Below are positions 16,301-23,879 of a stretch of 64,000 bases of DNA, one piece after another. The stretch lies in the NCBI GenBank assembly GCA_900318865.1, contig ONMF01000002.1, forward strand, positions 62,001 to 126,000, given 5' to 3'. The notes beneath the pieces are model-generated. The model had not been told where the DNA came from. It saw only the letters and a program-made list of their open reading frames with translations, and searched no databases. Each line of letters starts with the position of its first letter. The first letter of the stretch is position 1. This stretch comes from an uncultured Prevotellaceae bacterium. GTDB taxonomy: Bacteria > Bacteroidota > Bacteroidia > Bacteroidales > Muribaculaceae. The translations under genes were made by a program, and so were the position numbers.

Positions 16301-18203
16301 CTGCCGCCACAGTGCCGTTCACATCCACATCGACATCGCAGTTTTTGTTGTTCGATGACAATCGGCCGCCGAATTGGCCGCCGCTCATCTGCACGTCGGC
16401 ACGCAAGTTGCGATAAATGGCATTGTTGTAATTCACGCTGGCCAAATCCACCTGCGCATCGACCTTGGCATCGGGCTTAAATAAATCCGAGCCGTGACCG
16501 CGGGCCTTGACGTGACCGGTGAGGTCGTTCATTCCCGACATCGGAAGCACCGACCGGACGGGGAAACGGTCGAAGCTCGCATCCACATCGTAGTCCATGC
16601 TCTTGCTGTTGAACGTGCCGCGGCCCACCACCTTGCCGCCTCCGGTGGTCATGGTGGCGTCGGCGGCGATTGTGTTGCCGGCGAGCCGGGCCTTGCCTTT
16701 GAGCGACATCGATGGCAGGTTCACTTGTTTTTGAGTGGCTTTGTCCATTAGCGAGGGCTTCACCCAGTTGATATTGTCGAAGCGTGCATCCATCTCCACC
16801 TCACCGCTCAACCGGTCGGGGTCAAGGGGATTATTGACCACGCCACTCACGGTGGCATGGGCGTACCGCGGCATGTCGGCAGTGAGAGAATTGATCTGCA
16901 GCCGCTTCATGGTGCCGCTCACATCGCCCTTCACACTCACCGGGCTCACCTGGGGCACATCTTTGAGGGCCGGGCGCAGACCGGGAGCCAGCTTCCCTAC
17001 TTCTTGCAGGGCTATTTTCGACTGGGTGGTGATGTGCATGTGGCCGTCTTTGTCGCCACGCAGCAGCGCCATGTCCACGTCACCATCCACGTCCACATCG
17101 CTCAGCATGGTCTTGAGGCGCACTTGTTTCAAGTCCACATGGGTACTGTCCATGACGATGCGACCACGGCCTTCCTTGATTTCAAGGCCCGAGCGCTCTC
17201 GGCCTTTCATCCGAGCCACAGTCAAGTCCACGTCGGTGCCGTGATTGGTCAGGTTGTCAACTGCCAGGTCCAGGTCGTCCACCTCGATATAGCTCATGTC
17301 GAGCGCGTCGGTGACGGTGGGCTTGGCATCGTTTTGAGCATAGATGGCATGGCCGCGGGTCAGGCGCACGCTGTCGGCTTTCACCGTCCAGGTGACGGTG
17401 TCGCCTGGCAACTTCAACTTGGGCACTGGCACGGGATGCTTTGTGTCGTAACGACGGGCCGAGTCGGCACTGGGATAAAAATAGCGGCAATCCACACTGT
17501 CCACGGCCAAGCTGGTGGCGTCCACGGTGTGGGCGCCTGTGTCGACTTTCCCACCACGCAACTCTGCATGCCCCACATGGGCAGTCATTTTGTCGATTGT
17601 TGGCAACATCTGCATCGAGTAGTTCACATCGTCAAGGGTCAGCCGGTTGGCTTTGATGCGCCAGGGGGCGCTTTGGGTGGTGTCGGCATCTTCTTCGGCC
17701 TTATAGGGCAGGTATTCCAAGTCCACATCCCCTCCACGCAGGGCTCCGTCGGCAATGTTCACCTCATTATTCGCCAGGTCCACTGCCACGCCGCGCACCC
17801 GGCAGTGCTGCACCTTGGCGTTGAGCCGAAGCGACTCATCGTCGGTGTTGAAGCGATATCGGGCGCGGGTGAGCCGGGCTTCGTCCACTTCGACGCGCTT
17901 GTCGAGCAATGGCTTCAGCGCGATGCCGGCTGTGAGATTTTCGGCAGCTAAAAGCGTGTCGCCGTTCTGGTCCAGAACGCGCACGCCGTCGACGCTCACG
18001 TCCAGTGGAAACTTGATGAGCACGCGCTCTATGTCGATGTCAAGGCCGGTCTTCTTGCTGGCCCACTCGCAGGCATAGTCCTTGGCGATGTCCTGCACCC
18101 ACGGGATGTACAGGGCAAGGGGCAGCAACATCACGAGCAGCAGCAGGATGCCAAGCACCCAAGCTGCTATTTTCCGACCTTTATGTTTCTTCTCCTCGGC
18201 CAT
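13305..18203 (-). CDS. tamB: TamB: AsmA-like translocation/assembly module protein
   Basis: About 1632 residues. The basic N-terminus and one TM helix (about residues 12-35) anchor it in the inner membrane. The rest is a long repetitive beta-rich rod, as in bridge-like lipid-transfer proteins, ending in a C-terminal TamB (DUF490) domain of roughly 400 residues (GTIVWTGDMMNPQLDLSGTERV..., QSMSDVQRSQSAINLLLYNTYSG, YRLAKTLFNDRFKIVVGGEYS). It partners TamL, encoded immediately downstream with overlap. ATG at 18203 is chosen over an upstream TTG. A TAAATTTG box lies 20 bp before the start. The Asp-rich tail after the domain is poorly conserved. Confidence 0.93.
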   Translation of the reverse strand: MAEEKKHKGRKIAAWVLGILLLLVMLLPLALYIPWVQDIAKDYACEWASKKTGLDIDIERVLIKFPLDVSVDGVRVLDQNGDTLLAAENLTAGIALKPLLDKRVEVDEARLTRARYRFNTDDESLRLNAKVQHCRVRGVAVDLANNEVNIADGALRGGDVDLEYLPYKAEEDADTTQSAPWRIKANRLTLDDVNYSMQMLPTIDKMTAHVGHAELRGGKVDTGAHTVDATSLAVDSVDCRYFYPSADSARRYDTKHPVPVPKLKLPGDTVTWTVKADSVRLTRGHAIYAQNDAKPTVTDALDMSYIEVDDLDLAVDNLTNHGTDVDLTVARMKGRERSGLEIKEGRGRIVMDSTHVDLKQVRLKTMLSDVDVDGDVDMALLRGDKDGHMHITTQSKIALQEVGKLAPGLRPALKDVPQVSPVSVKGDVSGTMKRLQINSLTADMPRYAHATVSGVVNNPLDPDRLSGEVEMDARFDNINWVKPSLMDKATQKQVNLPSMSLKGKARLAGNTIAADATMTTGGGKVVGRGTFNSKSMDYDVDASFDRFPVRSVLPMSGMNDLTGHVKARGHGSDLFKPDAKVDAQVDLASVNYNNAIYRNLRADVQMSGGQFGGRLSSNNKNCDVDVDVNGTVAAGRYTFDAQGRIKDLDLQALGMYKGACAGSGRFAASGSINTRTQDYDVDLSLTDIDWRMDDSRFVADEARAVFTANADTTHFTLDNEDNHLRFDAPLGVDALARRFKEAGAIAQSQYASRSINIDTLKQALPPFALHAQMGRDGLVQRYLERYEVDFRELQLDMRNDSNIYIDGWAHSISVGQTNIDTLTLKASEWNKYLAFEGHMGNRRGTLDDWAQVTVKGGVKGSVLDFLLTQQNIDKEMGYRLGANATLTDTAVNVRLFPSEPIVGYRKWSVNDGNFINYNYNNRMLDADLSLASGESKVALRTDRPAGATREDIYVDVANLRIEEWTNIVPSLKSMSGTMNADFDLSFDGKNMEGKGEAEVKNFVYDGYREGDLKLLANYTIDPATVSTRVNADLLMDGSRVAVAYGALNDSTSESPLNLTLNLDRFPLRKASAFIPGRLIRLRGYANGELNISGTMDNPIVNGSVTGDSASIRLPRYGSELRLSEAAIPVKNNVIDLDGYKIYGLNDNPVTVNGSVNLKDMSAPLIDLRMRGRNVQFIGSEQKRYSEIFGKAFADLDASVISRNNTMNVRADVSLLSGSNITYVLKDDVSKLTSQVDEDMVTFVNFNDSTDTGAVLRTAAGQSLATSILANIDIQPGAHISAYLSEDGLDRAVIDGSGKLKYSYDFAGKSSLNGTYTVESGNVRYSPPLISQKNFDIASGGTIVWTGDMMNPQLDLSGTERVRTSVSGDEGSRLVDFLITANVGGTLSNINLGFDMSSENDMTVENELQSMSDVQRSQSAINLLLYNTYSGTGTNMSNLTASSALFSFLQGQLNSWAAKSLKGIDLTFGINQYEGTRSSGTQTSYSYRLAKTLFNDRFKIVVGGEYSTDATAEENFGQNLINDISFEYKLNDAGSRYLRLFRHTGFESILEGQVTETGIGFVMKHKVGSLADFFHRRSQQDAARQDSIEAVNKALRQAQKDAEDAMATAKEQQPDSTAVAPVINRKDDETDDP

Positions 18204-18222
18204 GCGCACGGTTATCAATCCA

Positions 18223-18230
18223 CAAATTTA
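18223..18230 (-). promoter_or_regulatory. Putative -7 element of tamB-tamL operon
   Basis: Minus strand TAAATTTG, 19 bp before the ATG at 18203. No clean -33 element. The inverted repeat at 18238-18255 lies just upstream. Confidence 0.5.
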
Positions 18231-18237
18231 AGACATC

Positions 18238-18255
18238 TTGGCGAAAAATCGCCAA
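18238..18255. repeat. Short perfect inverted repeat between the symporter and tamB
   Basis: TTGGCGA - AAAA - TCGCCAA, 7-bp arms. It may end transcription of the upstream BASS gene (stop at 18301) or be an operator overlapping the -33 region of the tamB promoter. Nothing decides between the two. Confidence 0.45.
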
Positions 18256-18300
18256 CTCTTAGCCCAAAATTTGTCAAAACCGCACTGTTTTCACCTCTTT

Positions 18301-19161
18301 TCAGGACTTCGCCGCCCAGCGCAGCCATCCCACGTAGCTCAGAAGCACCACATTCATCATCAACGCGTAGAGAATGGCGGGGATGGCCATGACTTCGTTA
18401 TTAAAGATAAACGGACTCGAGGCAACGGCAATGGCCTGGGCCGCGTTCTGCATGCCCACTTCGATCACGATGGTGCGGCGCACAGGGCCCGTGAGCCGGG
18501 TGGCACGCGACAGCAACGATGCCGCACCGGCGGCAAGCAAAATCAAAACCAACACGCACATGCCGAGTTGTCCGAAATTGGCAATTATCTCACGATAGTG
18601 TTGCACAAAGAAAACACCCGCAAGGAGCATCAGGGCCGGGAAGGCCACCTTGCCCAGCGCACGGGCCAGCCGCGCGGCAAGGGCGGGCCGCCACTTGTGC
18701 AACCCGGCGCCCAGGGCAATGGGAACGGCCATCAGCACGATGTTTTGTACCAGCAGGTTGCCCACGGGCAGACTGACCGCCGCCGTGGTGGTAGCACCGC
18801 TGGCGGCAACTGCCCACATCAAGACCAGGGGCACCGTCACCAGCGTGATGAGGCTGCTCAACGCGGTGAGTGTGACCGACAACGCCACGTCACCGCCGGC
18901 GAGCATGGAGAACACATTGCTCGAACTGCCGCCCGGGCAGCAGGCAATGAGCACCACCCCCACAAAAAACACCGGGTTCAGATGCATGGCCCATGCTAAT
19001 CCGAACGCCAATACGGGCAGCACCACCAGCTGCCCAAACAAGCCCACAAGCACCGGACGAGGCGAGCGGAACAAGCGGGTGAAGTCGTCCAACTTGAGCG
19101 TCAGTCCCAAGTCAAACATTAACACAAATAGAATCGGAATTACTATGAATATCGTGCTCAT
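18301..19161 (-). CDS. Bile acid:sodium symporter (BASS) family transporter
   Basis: 286-residue, about 9-10 TM protein of the NTCP/ASBT-like family (COG0385). The diagnostic stretch ACCPGGSSSNVFSMLAGGDVALSVTLTALSS (two unwound helix crossings forming the Na+ sites) spans about residues 93-124, and EVGMQNAAQAI is the second conserved Na-site region. Bacterial members transport bile acids, pantoate or other organic anions, so the substrate here is open. ATG at 19161 overlaps the end of a short, probably decayed reading frame. It precedes tamB on the same strand but has its own spacing. Confidence 0.9.
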   Translation of the reverse strand: MSTIFIVIPILFVLMFDLGLTLKLDDFTRLFRSPRPVLVGLFGQLVVLPVLAFGLAWAMHLNPVFFVGVVLIACCPGGSSSNVFSMLAGGDVALSVTLTALSSLITLVTVPLVLMWAVAASGATTTAAVSLPVGNLLVQNIVLMAVPIALGAGLHKWRPALAARLARALGKVAFPALMLLAGVFFVQHYREIIANFGQLGMCVLVLILLAAGAASLLSRATRLTGPVRRTIVIEVGMQNAAQAIAVASSPFIFNNEVMAIPAILYALMMNVVLLSYVGWLRWAAKS

Positions 19162-19358
19162 TTATTGATAAAAACACTATAAAATTTACACATCAAGTAA
19201 AACTTAAGATTATTGGGCCGGTTGGGGTATTCCTGGATGAGATGCTCGGGCCATTGGTGCCGTCATTGGCGGCAACCTTTATGAAACCTGTTCCTCGATT
19301 AGCTTGGCCACCCGTATTACTTCGGGTAGAGTTTGGCATATTTCTGCTTTAAAGACAT
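19158..19358 (-). pseudogene. Possible decayed short coding sequence upstream of the BASS gene
   Basis: Three adjacent minus-strand segments look protein-like but lie in different frames: MSLKQKYAKLYP (from ATG 19358), VIRVAKLIEEQVS, and HLIQEYPNRPNNLKFYLMC ending at TGA 19158, which overlaps the symporter ATG by 4 bp. Read together they suggest one small gene broken by frameshifts. I do not recognise the family, and chance similarity to coding sequence is possible. The rest of this ~280-bp gap holds only the terminator at 19387-19418. Confidence 0.3.
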
Positions 19359-19386
19359 CACCACCTTCCGGTGGCCAAAGGAAAAA

Positions 19387-19418
19387 GAGGAGAGGACACA
19401 TTTAGTCCCCCTCCTCCT
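19387..19418 (-). terminator. Terminator downstream of the small lipoprotein gene
   Basis: Imperfect hairpin: GAGGAGAGGAC (19387-19397) pairs with GTCCCCCTCCTC (19405-19416). On the minus strand it is followed by CTTTTTC. It lies 23 bp after the stop at 19441. Confidence 0.6.
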
Positions 19419-19440
19419 GACAGTGCTTTTAATAAAATTT

Positions 19441-19950
19441 TCAGAATGGTTTATCGGGCAAATCATACTCTTTCATGAGACTTTCCATGAACTCCTTGTC
19501 GTCGCTCAATTTCTTGCCGGCCTCACTGGCTTCGGCGGCTGCAGAGAATTCCTTCATGATGCCCTCCAAAGGAGCGTACTCTTTGAGTTTATTATTCAAG
19601 TCGCCCAGCATCTTGGTGGCCTCGGCTGGATTTTCCTTCATCTTTGCCTGGAAATCCTTGTCTTCAGCCTTCTTCTGAAGTTCCTTCAGCGCGTCAAACA
19701 TCGGCTTCATGCCGGCCATCATCTGGCGGGTGGCGTCTTTCCACTGCTCAACGCTCCAATTCGCGCCCTCTTTTTGAGCCTTCTCAGCAAGGGCCTTCAT
19801 GTCATCCATGGTCACGGCCTTCACTGTGCCGGCACTCACATTCTCAACACTTGCTTCGGCTTTCTGCCCGTCACTGGCAGCTTCGTTCTTGCATGCGGCA
19901 AAGCACATGGCCACGGCCGCGATGGTCATCATAAAAAATAGCTTTTTCAT
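19441..19950 (-). CDS. Small helical lipoprotein of unknown function
   Basis: 169 residues. Lipobox CFAAC at about 16-20 marks a lipoprotein. The mature part is highly charged and almost entirely helical, with heptad-like stretches (KALAEKAQKEG, FDALKELQKKAEDKDFQAKMKENPAEATKMLGDLNNKLKEY), suggesting a coiled coil or helical bundle. DUF6591-like proteins of Bacteroidales have a similar look, but I cannot confirm membership. It lies 79 bp after tatC with no obvious promoter, so it may be read through from tatAC. A terminator follows. Confidence 0.75.
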   Translation of the reverse strand: MKKLFFMMTIAAVAMCFAACKNEAASDGQKAEASVENVSAGTVKAVTMDDMKALAEKAQKEGANWSVEQWKDATRQMMAGMKPMFDALKELQKKAEDKDFQAKMKENPAEATKMLGDLNNKLKEYAPLEGIMKEFSAAAEASEAGKKLSDDKEFMESLMKEYDLPDKPF

Positions 19951-20029
19951 CAGTAAAGAATTTTTTCGTGAAACATTTAATTTATTAGTATTTCATTGCG
20001 GCCTCGTGGCCTGAATGAATGGTTGTCAT

Positions 20030-20839
20030 TTATTCATCGGCAGGAGCTGTGGCTGGTTTCACAAGAAGGGCACTCGACTCATAGAGCAGATAGATGGGCA
20101 GGAACACCACCATCAGAGTGAAGGGGTCGCCTGTGGGCGTGATGATGGCGGCGAGCACCAGCAGAGCCACCACGGCATGACGCCGATAGACACCGAAAAA
20201 CTCACGATGCAGCATGCCCAGATGGCCCAGCAACCATGCCAGCAAAGGCAGTTCAAAAACCACACCCATCACAAAGAGCAGCATCAAGAACGTGTCCATG
20301 TAACTGTCCAGTGAAATCTGGTTGGGAACCATGGCACTCACATGATAGTCGGCCAGGAATCGCAGCGTCACCGGAAAAACTACCAGATAGCCCACCGTCA
20401 CCCCCACAAAAAACATGATACATCCCAGCCCGAAGGCCATTTTCATGCCGCGTTTCTCATGAGCATAAAGAGCGGGGCTCACAAATGTCCACAACAGATA
20501 CAAAACCACCGGAAACGCAAGCACCAGGGCCAGCCAGAACGATGTGCTCATGTGGATGAAAAACTGCGAGGCCAGCTGGATGTTAATCAAATCCACATGG
20601 AACCCATCGGCACTGAACGGTGTCAACCCGGGGATGGCCGCCGTGATGTGTTCAAAGAGCCGGTAAAGCGGGAAATCGGCACGACACGGAGCCAAAATCA
20701 CGAGGTCGAAAATGCGGGGCATCAGCACAAACAGGCCCACGGCCAGCAGTGTCACCACCACGGCCATGCGGACCAGTACTGCGCGCAAGGCGTCAACGTG
20801 GTCCCAAAACGACATCTCTTGCAGATTGTCCTCGGCCAT
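20030..20839 (-). CDS. tatC: Sec-independent protein translocase TatC
   Basis: 269-residue inner-membrane protein, the receptor for twin-arginine signal peptides. The N-terminus MSFWDHVDALRAVLVR is the conserved TatC start (usual LxEHLxELR), and six TM segments follow. FVSPALYAHEKRG (family F(V/I)xPaLYxhEKR) and ITPTGDPFTLMVVFLPIYLLYE (family ITPPDxxSQxxLaxPl) are clear. It starts 12 bp after the tatA stop; together they form the usual two-gene Bacteroidota Tat system without tatB. Confidence 0.96.
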   Translation of the reverse strand: MAEDNLQEMSFWDHVDALRAVLVRMAVVVTLLAVGLFVLMPRIFDLVILAPCRADFPLYRLFEHITAAIPGLTPFSADGFHVDLINIQLASQFFIHMSTSFWLALVLAFPVVLYLLWTFVSPALYAHEKRGMKMAFGLGCIMFFVGVTVGYLVVFPVTLRFLADYHVSAMVPNQISLDSYMDTFLMLLFVMGVVFELPLLAWLLGHLGMLHREFFGVYRRHAVVALLVLAAIITPTGDPFTLMVVFLPIYLLYESSALLVKPATAPADE

Positions 20840-20851
20840 GGGTGCCGTGCG

Positions 20852-21067
20852 TCAGGCGTTTTGTTCGGGCTTGTCGTCGTCTTGAAGCGGCTTTTTCAAC
20901 TCCTGCTCCACCTCGTTCATGCCGTCCTTGAAGCTGCGCACGCCCTTTCCCATGCCGCGCATCAGCTCGGGAATCTTTTTGCCGCCAAACAGCAACAGGA
21001 TCACAAACACGATTATCACGATTTCGCCTGTGCCCAAATTCAAAAACAGTGGTACCAGATTCAACAT
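20852..21067 (-). CDS. tatA: Twin-arginine translocase subunit TatA
   Basis: 71 residues: one N-terminal TM helix, the FGGKKIPEL hinge and an amphipathic helix ([13 protein letters not shown]), followed by an acidic tail. TatA oligomers form the translocation pathway together with TatC. First gene of tatA-tatC, with a promoter box TAACTTTG at 21099-21106. No separate TatB is seen. Confidence 0.95.
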   Translation of the reverse strand: MLNLVPLFLNLGTGEIVIIVFVILLLFGGKKIPELMRGMGKGVRSFKDGMNEVEQELKKPLQDDDKPEQNA

Positions 21068-21098
21068 GACTTTCTTGAGTTTTTGTTGATAATAAGTG

Positions 21099-21106
21099 CA
21101 AAGTTA
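21099..21106 (-). promoter_or_regulatory. Putative -7 element of the tatAC operon
   Basis: Minus strand TAACTTTG, 31 bp before the tatA ATG at 21067; matches TAnnTTTG. The DUF4251 gene is divergent at 21178. Confidence 0.55.
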
Positions 21107-21177
21107 ACACAAATTGTCCACAATTTTGTAATTTTACGCCCTAAATCGCATCAACAACAACCAAAATTTGTGTAACC

Positions 21178-21687
21178 ATGAAATTAACAGCATTACCGCT
21201 CAGCGCTTTGGCCTCCATCTTGCTGGTGGCATGCGGCACGCACGCTGGAATCACCGGAAGCATGACCAAGGCCGAGCGCCAAATTTATGTGGCCAACCAA
21301 GTCTACGACAACTTGAACAACCGACGCTTCACCATCGAGGTCGACGCCATGAAACCGCTGCGCGGCGGCATGCGCATGCTCAACGACAGGTATGAGCTCA
21401 CCGTGAAAGCCGACACCGTGATGTCCTACCTACCCTACTTCGGCCAGGTGTATAAGGCAAATCCCTACATGCAGCAAGTAGGGCTCAATTTCACAGGCAC
21501 AATCTACGATTATGCGGCGGCGATGGTGAAACAAGGGCAATACCGCATCTCGTTCAGGACCCGGACCGAAGAAGACACCTACGTCTACAACATCGACTTG
21601 TTTGACAACGGCAAGAGCGACATCAGTGTCTTCGGAGAATTTCACGACGCCATCACCTTCACAGGGCAAATGGTCATCGATTATTGA
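21178..21687 (+). CDS. DUF4251 domain lipoprotein
   Basis: 169 residues with lipobox SILLVAC (Cys about 19). The mature part carries the DUF4251 pattern common in Bacteroidales: an N-terminal helix (AERQIYVANQVYDNLNNRRFTIEV), DRYELTVKADTVMSYLPYFG, GLNFTGTIYDY and a C-terminal strand (HDAITFTGQMVI). Members are small beta-rich envelope proteins of unknown role. Divergent from tatA. Only a weak -7 candidate (TAATTTTA) was seen upstream. Confidence 0.85.
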   Translation: MKLTALPLSALASILLVACGTHAGITGSMTKAERQIYVANQVYDNLNNRRFTIEVDAMKPLRGGMRMLNDRYELTVKADTVMSYLPYFGQVYKANPYMQQVGLNFTGTIYDYAAAMVKQGQYRISFRTRTEEDTYVYNIDLFDNGKSDISVFGEFHDAITFTGQMVIDY

Positions 21688-21727
21688 TTTTTTCGGGCTT
21701 TTTTTCGATTGTTCGGGCAGAAATGAT

Positions 21728-21735
21728 TATATTTG
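21728..21735 (+). promoter_or_regulatory. Putative -7 element of fabD
   Basis: TATATTTG, matching TAnnTTTG, 48 bp before the fabD ATG at 21784. Confidence 0.55.
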
Positions 21736-21783
21736 CGGCCTGATTACTGAAATTTTTCTTTAATTCTATACATTAGTAGTAAG

Positions 21784-22662
21784 ATGAAAGCATTTGTATT
21801 CCCCGGCCAGGGAGCGCAATTCGTGGGTATGGGCAAAGACCTCTACGAAAGCAACGCCAAGGCCAAAGAATTGTTTGAGAAAGCTAACGAGGTGCTGGGA
21901 TTCCGCATCACCGACCTCATGTTCAACGGCACCGAGGAAGACCTGCGCCAAACCAAGGTCACCCAGCCGGCTGTGTTCCTCCATTCGGTGGTGCTCGCTC
22001 TCACCATGGGCGACGATTTCAACCCCGACATGGTGGCCGGCCACTCGCTGGGCGAGTTCAGCGCGCTGGTTGCTGCCGGCGCTCTGCCTTTTGAGCAGGG
22101 ACTGAAGCTGGTCGAGGCACGCGCACTGGCCATGCAGAAGGCCTGTGAGGCCGCACCGAGCACCATGGCTGCCATCATCGGCATGCCCGACGAGAAAGTG
22201 GAGGAAATCTGCGCCACCATCGACGGCGTGTGCGTGGCCGCCAACTACAACTGCCCCGGGCAGGTGGTGATTTCGGGCAATATCGACGCCATAGCAGCCG
22301 CTTGCGAGAAATTCAAGGAAGCCGGTGCCAAGCGCGCCCTGCCGCTCAAGGTGGGCGGCGCTTTCCACTCGCCACTCATGGAGCCCGCACGGGCCGAGCT
22401 GGCCAAGGCCATCGACGAAGCCGATTTCTCGGCTCCCCGCTGCCCCATCTATCAAGACGTGGATGCCAAGCCCCACACCGACCCTGCCGAAATCAAGGAG
22501 AACCTCATCAAGCAGCTCACTGCTCCCGTGCGCTGGAGCCAAATCATGGCCCGCATGGTGGCCGACGGCATGACCGAGGCCGAGGAACTGGGCCCGGGCA
22601 AGGTGCTTCAAGGACTCATCGGCCGCACCTATCGCGACGTAGTTGTCACAGGCCGACAATAA
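21784..22662 (+). CDS. fabD: Malonyl-CoA:ACP transacylase
   Basis: 292 residues. Transfers malonyl from CoA to acyl carrier protein, supplying extender units for fatty acid synthesis. GQGAQ at 9-13, nucleophile Ser88 in GHSLGE, catalytic His195 in GGAFHSPLM and NYNCPGQVVISG (about 154-165) are all intact. Single-gene unit: own promoter box at 21728 and a hairpin terminator at 22702-22749. Confidence 0.96.
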   Translation: MKAFVFPGQGAQFVGMGKDLYESNAKAKELFEKANEVLGFRITDLMFNGTEEDLRQTKVTQPAVFLHSVVLALTMGDDFNPDMVAGHSLGEFSALVAAGALPFEQGLKLVEARALAMQKACEAAPSTMAAIIGMPDEKVEEICATIDGVCVAANYNCPGQVVISGNIDAIAAACEKFKEAGAKRALPLKVGGAFHSPLMEPARAELAKAIDEADFSAPRCPIYQDVDAKPHTDPAEIKENLIKQLTAPVRWSQIMARMVADGMTEAEELGPGKVLQGLIGRTYRDVVVTGRQ

Positions 22663-22701
22663 TCACCTCCAGTACGGCTCCGCATGCCGCACCAGCCACA
22701 A

Positions 22702-22749
22702 CTCGCCAACGAGGATTCTCAGCCACAAGCCTGATTCCTTGTTGGCGAG
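22702..22749 (+). terminator. Terminator hairpin after fabD
   Basis: Inverted repeat: CTCGCCAACGAGGAT (22702-22716) pairs with ATTCCTTGTTGGCGAG (22734-22749), 17-nt loop, followed by TTTC. The T-tract is short, so termination may be partial. Confidence 0.6.
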
Positions 22750-22843
22750 TTTCACATTCACTCAGATGGATTGCAAACAATTAAAAATGAATAAATTCAT
22801 CATTTTTATGATTTCCGCCTGCAATGTAATGCGGCAAATTCGT

Positions 22844-22851
22844 TAACTTTG
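22844..22851 (+). promoter_or_regulatory. Putative -7 element of the DUF362 gene cluster
   Basis: TAACTTTG, 29 bp before the ATG at 22881; matches TAnnTTTG. It is the only good box seen for the run DUF362 - TonB receptor - flavodoxin - vsr - ung. Confidence 0.55.
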
Positions 22852-22880
22852 TACCAAACTATTTATAAACCTCAGTTATT

Positions 22881-23849
22881 ATGAAACTTCGGTACATCAT
22901 TCTGGCCATGACTTGCATGGCAATGAGCTCACTGTCGACGCAGGCTCAGTCGCTTGTGTACTTCACACACGACATCTCACCCGAATCACTCGTGAAAATC
23001 TACAAAGCTCTCGGGGTGGAAGCCACCGGACGTGTGGCTGTGAAAATCAGCACCGGCGAAGCCGGCAACAACCACTATCTCAAGCCCACCCTCATTCGCC
23101 AGCTGGTGAACGAGGTGAACGGCACCATCGTGGAGTGCGGCACCGCTTATGGAGGCTCGCGCCAAGAACCCGAAAAGCACTGGCAAACCATCCACCAGCA
23201 CGGCTTTGACTCAATCTTCGCCGTTGACCTGATGGACGAGTTCCAGGACATCCGCATCCCCGCCAAGGACCAGAAACACATCAAGTACGACATCGTGGGC
23301 GAGCATCTGGCTCACTACGACTTCATGATTAACCTGGCGCACTTTAAGGGCCATGCCATGGGTGGATACGGTGGCGTGCTGAAGAACGCGTCGATCGGCG
23401 TGGCATCGACCCATGGCAAAGCCTACATTCACTCGGCCGGCCGCACCAGCGACCCCGTGCTGGCCTGGAAACCCGATTACATCGCGGCCGGTCCCACACA
23501 AGACCAATTCCTGGAATCGATGGCGGCAGCCGCACAGGCAGTTCATGATTATTTCAACGGCCGTGTCATCTACATCAATGTGATGAACAACATGTCGGTG
23601 GACTGCGACTGCGACGGCCATCCTGCCAAGCCCGAACTGAAGGACATGGGCATCATGGCATCGCTCGACCCCGTGGCCGTGGACCAGGCATGCCTCGACA
23701 TGGTGTTCGGGCACAAAGCTCAACCCGGCGATGACAACAAGCCCTTGATTGAGCGCATCAACCGCCAGCACGGCACCTACATCACCGATTATGCCCAGCA
23801 GATTGGCCTCGGCTCGATAAAATACCATCTCATCAATCTCGACAAGTAA
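22881..23849 (+). CDS. Exported DUF362 domain protein
   Basis: 322 residues with a Sec signal peptide (cleavage near QAQ, about residue 23). The rest matches the DUF362 family (COG2006/COG2768): VAVKISTGEAGNNHYLKPTLIRQLV, the GTAYGGSR loop, INLAHFKGHAMGGYGGVLKN, and DCDCDGHPAKPELKDMGIMASLDPVAVDQACLDM. The last stretch carries a Cys-x-Cys pair and a third Cys and may bind a metal or FeS cluster. The C-terminal ferredoxin motifs of some cytoplasmic relatives are absent. The TonB receptor follows after 30 bp and a flavodoxin lipoprotein after that, suggesting a joint uptake or redox role. Confidence 0.88.
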   Translation: MKLRYIILAMTCMAMSSLSTQAQSLVYFTHDISPESLVKIYKALGVEATGRVAVKISTGEAGNNHYLKPTLIRQLVNEVNGTIVECGTAYGGSRQEPEKHWQTIHQHGFDSIFAVDLMDEFQDIRIPAKDQKHIKYDIVGEHLAHYDFMINLAHFKGHAMGGYGGVLKNASIGVASTHGKAYIHSAGRTSDPVLAWKPDYIAAGPTQDQFLESMAAAAQAVHDYFNGRVIYINVMNNMSVDCDCDGHPAKPELKDMGIMASLDPVAVDQACLDMVFGHKAQPGDDNKPLIERINRQHGTYITDYAQQIGLGSIKYHLINLDK

Positions 23850-23879
23850 TCATTGCATCGTAATACCGGCAATATCACC

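Noticed and set aside
18238-18255. Rho-independent terminator of the BASS gene
   Set aside because: The 7-bp stem is AT-flanked and has no clear T-tract in the minus direction, so it is listed only as an inverted repeat.
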